Below are positions 47,339 to 58,153 of a DNA stretch of 64,000 bases, one piece after another. Origin of the DNA: Sodiomyces alkalinus F11 (Eukaryota > Ascomycota > Sordariomycetes > Glomerellales > Plectosphaerellaceae); NCBI RefSeq assembly GCF_003711515.1, contig NW_021167079.1, positions 5,946,385-6,010,384 on the forward strand, in the 5' to 3' direction. A program made the translations under genes and the position numbers. The notes beneath the pieces are model-generated. The model saw nothing but the letters and a program-made list of their open reading frames with translations, did not search any database and had not been told where the DNA came from. Within the stretch, counting starts at the first letter, position 1; the number at the start of each line of letters is the position of its first letter.

Positions 47339-48444
47339 TTCGAAAATAGCGGGAGTCATATAATCGGTGATTCTTAGATACAAATGTTGTAAATTGATGA
47401 TTTTTGATGATTTTTTGGTTATTTAATGATGGCGCTGTCGTGGAAACGAGCAAGTTGTCCTCGAGTCGGTGTGTTTTGGGGTCGATTGATTACCGGGCCA
47501 TCGAGAAGCTATCGCAGCTAAAACAAAGCAAAAGGCAACTTTTTTCTGTTTCTCTCCAAAGGTACGTTCATGTCATTACCAAATACAGTTCCAATGCGAG
47601 AGCTACGGGGCGGCCTTCCTCTCTCTCCCTTTTTTTTTTTTTTTTTTTTTTCCTTCCCTCTTCCCGTTGTCAGGCATGCAGTCAATTTGACAAACGCACT
47701 CCACCGCTACAAAGGTGGGGTCATGACTCCACAAGACATGTTTCCTGGGCCAGTAAGCTGTAAGCGGCCCAGGAAGTAGTGGGTCAAGAGACAAAAGTAC
47801 ACTAGTGTACATGGGGGAGGTATCCACGAGACTTGGTCGAGTAAGGGGCCAATTGACATACGTAACGCCAAGGGGGGTTTCCCTTTGCTTTTCCCTTTCC
47901 CTTTTTCTCCTTTTTCTTCCCAAAAATGGAAATGGTAAAAGGAAACAAATGAAGAGAAAAAGAAAGGAGAAATATGCTTGTTGGTTGAATTGACTGGTAC
48001 TGAATAAGTTAATGGTTGGACGAATAAATAATTTGCGACGAGTCGTATGATGCATGATGCGTCCGTTGTACCTTGGCCTACAGAAATCAAGACCCTGTTT
48101 AATTACGGGGACACTGGACCCCTTGCCGGGGTCGGTATAATGGAGCTAGCTCATGGATGGATGGTGGACTTGTCCTTCAATGCTGAGTAAGCTGGTCGAA
48201 TCTACCTCCGTACATCGTCCGGGCAAACCCGCCCCCCCTATTTTTCCCTTATCTTTTCCCTTTTCTTTTCCCTTTCTAAGATGCTAGTGATATGTCGTTG
48301 AGGATCTTCGAGTGTCATACCTAATAGACACTTACATTGTAGGTAGATTTGCCACGTTCCTTGCTTCACGCAGAGAGCGCAAAGAGATGGAGAACTGTCG
48401 ACGTAGAATAAACGTCACAGGCTACCACTCGCTTCCTCTCTTCC
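47339..48444. other. intergenic region GDS1-like / IRA
   Basis: Promoter and leader of the GDS1-like gene plus the 3' flank of the Ras-GAP gene. It holds a poly-T run (47631-47651), a perfect 10-bp-arm hairpin (47742-47775), a 14-bp palindrome (47797-47810) and pyrimidine runs near 47881-47920 and 48241-48278. No gene was recognised. Confidence 0.6.
47742..47775. repeat. perfect inverted repeat, 10-bp arms, 14-nt loop
   Basis: Arm TTCCTGGGCC at 47742-47751 pairs with GGCCCAGGAA at 47766-47775, with loop AGTAAGCTGTAAGC. It lies 400 bp upstream of the GDS1-like start. Next to it at 47797-47810 is GTACACTAGTGTAC, a perfect palindrome. Confidence 0.9.
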
Positions 48445-51400
48445 TCACATGATAATGAGCTTTAAAACGCAGTTGGTTAGTTCGCTTGTGCTTCACATCT
48501 GGTATGGCCAAGGTCGAGATTTTGGTTCCCGTACCTCGATAAGTTTCTCTGTCAAGGCGAAGCATTCCCTGTCTTGCTGCTGAGAAGACTCGAAAGAGCA
48601 GGACCGCCACAATCCGCCAAAGCCCATCTCCTCCAAGATGTCGTCGAGCATCCCTGGCGACTCGAGCGCGGTATTGAGGCTGGGGTTGGATGTGAGACAT
48701 TGAAGGAGGACGTGGGCTGCCTGGAGGGACGATGCATTCTGGCAGTGCAAGAGCGTGTCCTCCAATATGGACGAGATGGGGCCACATCTGAATTGAACTT
48801 TCGGTTAGCAGTCGCCCTGAACGGGTGACCACGCGCATGCAATGCTATGATAAATGCTCAAAACTCACAGAGGGACAAGAACCGACGGTCGTGCCGTTGA
48901 CAGTGAAGTGAGCCACTGCAGAGTCCGGACCTGTATGGCATCCTCGAGGTATTGAAAGTCCACGAGTTCCAGGGCCGTATTCAGGAGATGATCCCGGTCT
49001 TTCACCTGTTCGAGATCCTGCACCTTCCGCCGCAAGCTGAGACCAGGTCCAATCGTCGCCGGGTTAATGCCAGCTAGCCAGAGCGCGTCCCGTAATTCTT
49101 CGTCGTTAGCGGCCCTCGCCTGTATCAAGGACATGTACGGCGAGGACACAATCCTCGGAGACGGCCTTCCCGCGTCGTTCGACGGGCTATTCACCATCTC
49201 CAGGAATGCGGAGAGGACTCGCATGGCGCTCGGCCGCGTCGTGGTATCCACGAGACCGCGTGTTAGGCAGGCACAGACGGCAAAGTGGAAGTTGTCGTGG
49301 GTGAAATGGATCCCGTAAACGTCGTCCAGCGGCAACGCTGCGTCTTCCAACTGACTTCGGCCCTGCACGAGCAGGCGTGCCATGCTCTCGCCTTTCATGC
49401 CATTGACGGTGCTGATGTTGGTCAGCACGGCCTCGAGGAACTGGGCGCTGCAGTTGAACAGAGCCGGCGGCACGAGGCGGACGAGCGATATGGCCAGCCA
49501 GAAAAGCTGAAGGCCGTACCTTGACGCCGAGGGCAGCTTCGACATCATCTTCGACAGAGACGTGACGATGGAGATGAACATGTCGATATTGGCGTCGTCC
49601 CCCAAGCGGCCCACACTGTTACGCAGCGCAACGAGGACCTGGTACAGCAAGTCGTCGTCCACCCCTTCCCGAGCAAGGCAGCCCATGACTGCGAACGCCC
49701 TCGGCTGCACTGCCGGGTTGTTCTGGAAAGCGGTGCTGGCCACTAGGCTCATCCACCGCGACCTCCACGCATTGGAGATGTCGACGGAAGGAGCGCACAG
49801 CGTGCAGACTTCAAACAGAGAGGAAGCTAGCGTCTCTGTCGCGGCAAGAACAGGGCCAGAATCTTGTGTGGTAGACATGGAGGCAGTGTCTCGGAGGGAG
49901 GTGGCGGGCGCAAGGAAGACATCGCTCCTGGGCTCGCTGAGAAGATCCAGAGTGGATCGGAGTCTGTTGAGTTTGGATTCATCCAGGGCGAACGAGGTAC
50001 ATGCGGCGTGGACCGTGTTGACAAGGAGGCGATGCACGAGGAGCCGGACATCCGACGAACCCGTGTTTCCCAATATGGTGACGATGTGAAATATTTCGGG
50101 CAGGTAGAGTTGCGACTGCACGCCGTTGTCGAAGGAGAGCGAGACGCAGAAACGCAGGAGAATGCATATCTCTGGCCACACGACATTGTCGGGCAAATAC
50201 TTGGTCGGTCGGAGGGACGTCCGATTGAGCGCCTTTCGTAGTCGGGAGATGATTTTTGCGCGGACCGTGATGGTGTTGATGCTAGAGGCGACAGACGAGA
50301 GGGCATCCAGGGCTTCTTCCGTCATATTGAAGTCCAGTGCCGTTTTCATGAGCTCGTCCAGGAAGATTTCCAGGAGGGTTTCGTCAAGGAAGATGGCCGG
50401 CCAGACGACCTGTTCCAAGGTGTATGACAGGAACTGGTCTGATACGGCAATGTCGATGAGCTTCCGAAATAGGGAAGCAATCTTCTCTTTCCCCTTGTCC
50501 CCGTCGGAGTCGCTGGTGAGAACAGCAGTACGCAGTCCCGGAAGCCACGGTGCCATGTACGCGAGGCTCAGCGGTTTCTGTTTATCGCCGAAGCTATCCC
50601 ATCCAACAAAGAATTCGGTGAGGAAGTCGAAGGTCAGCTGCGGTTCTGACCGCGCCAGCTGCTGACTGACGTTGACGATGAAATGTGCAGGGGTCACGGG
50701 CACGGCAATATCTGGACTGGCGTGTTAGCAGGGGCGTACGTCAAGGAATATGGTAATGGACAAACCTATCATGCACATGAGCCGGGACGCAGCGCTGAAT
50801 CGAAAAGCCTTGCACAATGCCCCCAGGAGGTTATAAGAAGCCCTCCTCAAAACGTGATCACTGCTGGATAAGTTGGAAAGCGAGAGGTTGAGCAGTGTTC
50901 CTGGGACGTCTTGAGGCCGAATCAGTCTCTCGTACGGCTTCGGCAGCCTATTGTCTTTGCCATATTTCGCCTTGGCAGTCCGTATGGACTGAAGCACGTC
51001 CATCTTCTTCGGGCTCGTGAAGCACATGACCATCTTGCCATTGTCTACCCGCAAGCCGAAGGCCGAGTCGTCCTCCGTTTGCATCGACGTCGGAGCTTCG
51101 TCCACCTCTCCCAACCGGTAGATGTCGTTCACGGTTGTGTTGAGTCGATATCCCGGGGCAACTTCTTGTTTGTTGGTCGTAGTGATTTGGACGAACTGGT
51201 TGCCGACTTTGATGACAACCTCAATCTGGCCTCTGAACTTGGAAATTCGGCTGACGGGTTGGTAGACAAACCGGGTATCCGTGACAACGCTGATGGTTTC
51301 CTTTGGAAGATGCAGCTGACTGAGGTGGAAATGGGTCTGGAGGTCCTGGAGACTCCCTATCAAGTGATATTCGACGTTCTTGGGGTGGAAGATACTGCTC

Positions 51401-54400
51401 TCGCTCTTGACCGAGACACGGAGTAATCTTCGAAAACATTTCCTGCGACAGCACGTCTCAGCTCACGTACCTTCTCACGTGAAAATAGCCTCAGGGGATC
51501 ACTTACGTGAAAGCATTGTTCATGTTATATACGTAGATTCTGGACATATTTCGCGAAAGCTCTATCGGGGTGAGCCGTTCGAGCTTTTTGAGGACGTTGT
51601 CTTGGGGTTCATTCTGCGCCTGATAGCATGTCGCGTCGATGAGCAAGCCGAACGGCCTGTGCCATAAGCGACTTGCGATCTGATGCCCGGTCAGAAAAGA
51701 CAAAAGGGAGCACAGAATATCCTCGCCACGTACCTTGAGGAAACAGAACAGCAGGGTATCATAGTCAATGCTGTCCGAATCGATATGGCGCAGTATGATG
51801 CAGATTATGGGCAAAGAGTCCTGTTGTTTTCGTTTCAGATTCTTAGAGCAAGCCAGGGGGGGTATCGCAGTGAAAATGCAGAGTTGGATACGGCCTCATA
51901 TGGGTATTTTACTTGCCTTGCTCTCGCCCCCATCATAGACGGGCCTAGCTGTCAGAAAGGACTCGGTACCGCGGAAGGCATTCCGCAGCATGAAATCCTG
52001 AAACCTCGAATACAGCGACGGGGGATTCGCGGAGACCTGTGGTCGGTTCCAGGTCACGGCCAGCGGGGGAGGTCCGAGGTTGGTAATGAGGTTTCGAAGT
52101 GGCTCCAGAACTGGCGAGCGGCCTCGTGATGACTCTGCCGGAGACCGAACATAGTCCCTTCGCTCTTGCGTGACCAGCTTTTGTCGGACATGATCCCAGT
52201 GGTCATAGAGGAAGCGGTGAAGGGCGACGCAAGAACCGAAATCGAAACATTCCATGGTACTGCCATAATCGAAGTTCTCCGGGGGCACCTTGAAAGAAAG
52301 AATGTTAACAAGGCATGCAATCGTTGACACCTACCCCCTAGCTAGGACAGTCAACGGGACATTGGTGGACATACGGATATCTCCCGTAGAAACGTCGTGA
52401 CACGGTAGATGTTTTGAGTGAGGAAATCATTCAAGGGAAACATGTAATGTTCTTTGGCCCCGAAGAGGACGTTGTTCGCTAGGCTTTGGATGACTTTGGC
52501 GATCAGGAGTAACCCTCGGCGGAGCTCCCTGGATGGCGATGCGTCGAGCAATCCCTCGACTTCCGGTGCGACGATAGCCGGGCAGAAAAAGCGAAGGAAA
52601 ATAAATGCCCCAACAGCAGTATACTTGGCTTCCGGGAACCTGGGCAGCACCGCAGTGGAAATCTTTTGATCCTGGTCAGAAACCGAGCAGGCTTACGGAT
52701 TTATGTGCGGAAAGGGGAAAAGGGGGAAAGGGGGAAAGGGGGAAAGGGGAAAGGGCCTACTTACAATGCTGCAGATTTTCCGGAAAGAGGAAGGGATGCT
52801 GGCGGACGACGCACAAATGTCATCAATAAAGAGCTTGGCCACAATCCGCAGCTGGAGTGCGTTCTTCTGGAGTTCATCTGGTGAACCGACACGGCCCGGA
52901 TCCAATTCGAGCCCCAGGTCTTTCGATGTAAGCATCAATCGCTCAACCACCTCTTGAAGAGTGGCCTTCAGGTATGCTTGTCCCTTCCATTTGGCGTAGA
53001 TCGACAACACCTTGGTGGCAACACATGTACGACGTAGGATCTCGGATTCGTTTTCTGTATTCGGGCCCACGCGGGAATGTAAGGCCAAGTTAGTCACAAG
53101 AGAAGATAGAACGGTAGAAGAAAGGAAAGGAGAGGAAAGGAAAGGAAAGGAAAGGAAAGGGGGCGTGGCATGCCTGTTTCTTCGATTTCCTGTTTGATGA
53201 GGGTCTCGAGAAGATCAAAGCTCTTTTTGCGGTGTTCGAATATGGTGAGCAACGAGACCGACAGCTCATCGACTTCGTTGCTCGGACACACGATGCTCAC
53301 GGCAGCTACTAGTGTCATGTCTTTGGTCAAGAGCTGCCGTTGCGATCGTTAGCGAATACCACGCCGCAGAAAACAGTTGGAACTGGGTCAAAAGATAGAT
53401 CATCATGTACCTCGAGCAACTCGTCATACTTCTCGCTCACAGCCGAGTCCGTCAGGTTACTGAACTCCGTCCCCTGGACCAGGATGTTGCAGAGCACTCT
53501 CACGAAGGCTGTTCTCATCTCAATGCTCTGGTGGTACCCGATGTTCAGGGAATGCTTCAGGCCCACATCGATGTTGGCGCTCAATATGTTGGACAGGATG
53601 GTGATGGCGAGCTCCGACGAAGACTTGGCCTCGTCACGGCTCGAGATGGCCGGGCCGTGGTCGTTTCTCCCAGCCTCGGGGGGCTCATGGTTGAGCAGTG
53701 AGAGGAATCGACTGAAATAGGTGTGGAACATCTTCGATTTCAACTCGCTCGTGCTGGCGTCGGTCTGACCGTCTCCCGGCTGCAAGGGCAGGCGAAACGT
53801 AAGCTCCGCCAAGGATTTCAGGCAGGCCTTGTCAAGATCCTTCTGCACTCGCTGGAACTCGTCGTGCCGGGTAGCGGGATGAGGATTGACGTCGGCGTGA
53901 GGAGACCAGGGGCGTACGATCCAGCCGAAGATGTATTCCAGCAGGTGGTTTCGAATACGGACATCGTCCCTGGGGTTGAGATATTCCTTCCTCTTGTTCA
54001 CAACCTCGCAAAGCTGGCAGACTTTGATCTTGACCCGTAATGTATTCACAGTATCCGGCATGCCGTCCATGAACTTGACAAAACTCAACGTCACAGCCCC
54101 CAGATGCACCGAAGACGCCGCGCCGAGATGTGAAGGGCTATCAAGTCGCTCCACCAGGGCTCGCAGGAGTGAAATGGCTTGCTCGGCAAATATGATCTCG
54201 ACATCGTGGGCCTGGTCAGTCGGTGCCAGGACGCCATCAAAAAGGACGTCCAGCTCGGCCTCGAGTGCTTTAAATAGAGGTTGGTACAGGACCGCGGATA
54301 TGTCACTGGAAAGGACCTCTCTGGTTGTTTCCCTCACTCGAATATTGGCGCAACCGAGCAGTTGAATGCTGAGCTTCAAATAGCGACTAAGGGGTGCCTC

Positions 54401-57281
54401 CTCGTGACTCTCCGAGGGCTTGTCAATCCATTTCAGTCCGCCCAGAGTCGGATCCTCGAGCAAGGCAGCTTGGTTTGTCACACAGATCCCACCGAGAGAG
54501 GCGAGAAATCCGGAATGGTTCCTCCATTCGGCAAACGTCTTCTCTTCGACGCTGTTGACGGGTGCACTCGACACCTCGCGAGAGAGATGGAGCCAGCGTT
54601 CAAAGGCATGGTCCCAGGAGGCCAGTATGCCAGCCGTCGGGTGCTGTAAACCTCTCAGAAGACCGCGCATTCTCTTTTGGAAAGCAACCAGCCCCGTGAA
54701 TCGAAATGTGGTGGAGGCAAGTTCATCAAATATACCCTGGTTTCGGTATAGGGGAGCCAGGACCTTGCCAGCCTCCGCACGACGCGCATCCGGGGGACTC
54801 GCTTCAATGGACCTGGCGATCAAGGAGGTGACCATCTGGCACGTCTCGATGTCAGGGGAGCATAATGCGACAAGCAGAGTCGTCTCGTATTTGGACGCAA
54901 CTGTTGCGAGCTCGGGTATGTCGGGAACCTCGGCAAGTTCCTAGCAACGGTGTCAGACAAAAGAAGAATCGCATAACCATGGCCATGGAGCGCACAGCGC
55001 ACTTACTGGCAGGCATGAGAACAAGGCGACCCGAGTACTGAGATACTCGTAAACTTCCCGAACGGCCATGCTGCCCCCGCCCGATATGACACGATCGCAC
55101 AGAAGCGAAAGGACTCGGCAACTAGTATCGTAAATTAGAGATTGTGCTCCGATATTGAAAAGGGGGGGGAGGAGGGGGTTGGAATCAATGCCTACCTCCG
55201 GCTCCAAAACTTATTCCTGATTGCCCGAGACTTCAATAAGCCTCGAGATCTGAGCTCCTCGAGCACCCACGGTTCCGAGAATAGCCGCTTCGTTACGGGG
55301 GAAGCATGTGTCCTTATTGTAGCATTGGTGGATAGGATCAGTGATAGAAAGGCTTCAAAGGCTTCAGAGCCAGGGATCCCGCTGGACGTCTTTCCGTCGC
55401 CGACATTTCTCTCCGCGAGGAGTGACTTGGGGGAAGCGTCAAGGAAATCCAATATCAGACAGATCATCTTGGTGCCTTCGGGGTCCCTATCCTGAGCCCC
55501 CGTATCGAGTGCTAACACCTCCAGCGCCTGTCCGGCCGCGACCTATAGCCGGGGGGGATCAGTCTCAAAAGCGCGAAGAGCCCCATTCGGGTTTCGTTTC
55601 AGGGGGGTTCATCCAGAAGCACTAACCTTGAGCTGATCTAACACGTATGGTAGGACAGCAGAAAAAAGCCGCTCGTATCTCTGCGAGTCACTTTGACGGG
55701 CAAGGTAGCCGCAGCCTTGCACCACGGCAGCTTTGAAAGAATGGGGCGCCGTCGGGGTCAGGCACGACTCCACCAATGCGTCGACACAGCCGTCCAGATT
55801 CAGTTGCGCCAGACTGACGAAAGTTGCTGTCAGTAGGTCCTGTTCAAAAAGCGGACTCTCCGCGTTGAGAGGCGAGCGTCGGAAAACGGCGTCCTTGACC
55901 TCGTCTTGTATGTCCAAGGCGAAGCTCACAAGGGCAGAGTCGTCTTCCGCATCAAAATGGCGAGCAGCACGCAGCAGGGTGATGAAGGAGTAGGCAGCGG
56001 CTTCGTTCCTGTTTCTCAGCGCCTTCCGCAGCGTGTCTAGAAAGGCCGTCTTCTTGGCCATGCTGCTGCTCTTCGCCTCGCGGAGATTGCTAGCGACTTC
56101 GAAGACATCGGGGAGCAGGAATAGCAGCGTCGTCTGTAGAGCGAAGGACATGCCCTTCCTCCGGCCCTGGTCCCCCATGGCATGTGTCATGTCGAAAAGA
56201 GTATCGGCCCCGCCGTCTAGCCGTATATGCTGTGTGTGCTGCTGTACGAACTGCTGCGGATAGCGATTTAGCCAGTTGGTGATCAACACCGGCACCACTG
56301 CGGCGATGGTTATCTGATAGGGTCGGCGGAAGTGCAAGAAGCTGGAGCACAGCTCCTTGATTACGAAGCCCAGTTTCTGCCCGTCAACCCAGAAGAAGGC
56401 GAGGAGTCTGAGGGCTACCAACGCGTGCCTGTCCTCCTCGCTAGATACGACACCCTGTCCGTGTCCATGTCCGTGTCCGTGTCCGGTCCCATGATGCGAA
56501 GCGCCTGCAGTACGGATATCATAGATGACATTCTTAAAGTACTCGAAAGAGCTGTCCCAAGAAGAAGCTGTCAAGTACTCGACTATTATCCTCGCCTGGT
56601 CCTCTAGGGTCGCAGCATGTGCTCCCGGGTCACCGTCTTGAGAGTCCGCGGTCGTAGCGACCGATTGATTGGACGGTTGCTCCTCAGCAACGAGACTCGC
56701 GAATTGATCGGGCCGCGTGGTGGTTTGGTTGAGAATAGTCTTCGGCGACAAGAGGAAAGTGTCTGGTATAGGCTCCAACAAGCATGCGATAATGTCCAGG
56801 TATCGCGAAACGAGGCCATCCGCCAGCGGACCAGGAGTCGGCAACGAGGAGCTAGTCCGTGCGTCCGAAGATTTCGTCGGCCCGGTCGATCCCTGCGTCT
56901 TCACTGCGTCCCAGTGAGTGATGCAGCAGTTGGCCGCTAAAGCCAGAACATAGACTTCCGATACAACGATGTGTGTGGGGTGCGACGCCTGACTCTTGTG
57001 ACTGCGGGCGAGGTCTTCGAGGAGGGCGGCTAGTGATTCTAAGACGGAGGAGATGCAGTTGACGCTGATGGCAATGAGGGTTGACCTGGTGCTCACAACG
57101 ATATCGTCCTTTTCGAGCTCTCGGCAGTTGGACCCAGTACGATGGGGAAGCTATCCAGGAACACTCGTCAGCCTGTGATAGTTGTTTTCGCTAGATATAT
57201 ATATATATATTGTAGTTTGGATCTTACCCTCGCGGCGATTCTATCGACGAGACATCCGACGAGGCTAGTGTCGCTGTCCAT
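48445..57281 (-). CDS. Ras GTPase-activating protein, IRA/neurofibromin family
   Basis: Exons: 57228-57281, 55627-57150, 55196-55542, 55007-55121, 53411-54940, 53174-53333, 52765-53054, 52375-52671, 51917-52288, 51734-51820, 51507-51679, 50766-51427, 48869-50711 and a last exon from 48787. The protein is about 2570-2580 aa. The N-terminus is helical (MDSDTSLVGCLVDRIAARLP). The GAP domain includes ILRRTCVATKVLSIYAKWKGQ, whose Arg pair matches the arginine-finger area, and FLRFFCPAIVAPE with LLLIAKVIQSLANN. A Sec14-PH module follows (LPIICIILRHIDSDSIDYDTL, RPFGLLIDATCY, FHPKNVEYHLIG). The C-terminal half is helical repeats. The family converts Ras-GTP to Ras-GDP and restrains cAMP/Ras signalling. 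Two introns are GC-AG. The end is ambiguous: with a further intron 48460-48534 the tail is LTEKLIELIIM (stop 48445); without it the stop is at 48493. The family call is secure. Confidence 0.9.
51821..51916 (-). other. GC-AG intron in the IRA gene (Sec14-PH region)
   Basis: Donor AAG|GCAAGT on the minus strand, acceptor CAACAG. Splicing joins DGGESK to DSLPIICIILRH, in agreement with the family. It is 96 nt and no local GT donor gives the frame. Confidence 0.85.
52672..52764 (-). repeat. IRA intron filled by G-rich repeat (GGGGAAA)n on the + strand
   Basis: At 52709-52755 the + strand has six to seven G tracts of 3-5 separated by AAA or AAAA. In the transcript this is a pyrimidine tract. The intron is 93 nt with donor GTAAGT and acceptor GACCAG, so over half of it is repeat. 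Confidence 0.9.
53055..53173 (-). other. GC-AG intron in the IRA gene (upstream of the GAP core)
   Basis: Donor ACAG|GCATGC, acceptor AATACAG. Splicing joins EIEET to ENESEILRRTCVATK. The 119-nt intron contains a GGAAA pentamer repeat on the + strand (about 53115-53160). Confidence 0.82.
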
Positions 57282-58153
57282 TGCTTGTGCCCAACGCGGA
57301 ATTACCAAGCTGGAAGTGCATGACCAGCGCACACACAACACAATCTTCACCTATTCGCTTGCCTTTTGAGCTTGTGTCCTCGACTCGAGTAGGCTTTGTG
57401 GAACAATGGAGGTCTTGGATGCGATTTATCTGTCCCGGTTAAGATAGCTAATCTCGCGGTATTGATTGGCGGCTTTCACCCGCACACAATAATAATGCAG
57501 GAGGCAGTGTCCTTGGAAGAATGTGCCCAAGCTGAAGAACCGATGGATGTGGAGGTGTGAAGCTGGCAGGTGGGGAGCTGGTGAAGAGGGGTGTGTGGCT
57601 TGGGGCACTACGTGTACATGCGCCACCGTACCGGTCCCTGAGGTAAGGTACCTAAGGTATAGGTACCTTAGGAACGTCCACTTCTAGAAGTCTTCAGGGT
57701 TCTACGTTGAAGAACCACGTTGAAGAACCACATCGTCGGGTTACTCTGTCGTTTGTTAGCAATATTAACTTTGGCCTCATAATTCCACACGACGACAGTG
57801 AGGTTTATAATATTTGTGGTGGCTAGCTGATACTCCTCTTACCGACGTTGACTGCAATTTGTTCCCAATCCCTATCTCATACGCGACTTGACCCCGTGCG
57901 TTGCTGCAATGTCTTACTGACCCCCAAACCCCTAGTGGATCTTGTTCTTTCACAGTAGGATTGGGTGGTAAAATCGTAAAATACGCGGAAACATCACTGG
58001 CCGGTGCGTGGCGTAGACGGGAAATTACATTTTATGGAACTGTCTGGGAGAACATCCCGTATAGGTATAGGTGGTAAGCAGTCAGCAACCCAAAACTCCT
58101 CCCAGTAAATTACAAAACTAGTACCATGTTCCGCCATTCTCCCGTTTTCCACA
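57282..58153. other. intergenic region IRA / RAT1
   Basis: Promoter of the IRA gene and 3' flank of RAT1. AGGTACCTAAGGTATAGGTA-like words cluster at 57640-57672. A (TA)n run at 57195-57211 lies just inside IRA intron 1. No gene was recognised. Confidence 0.55.
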
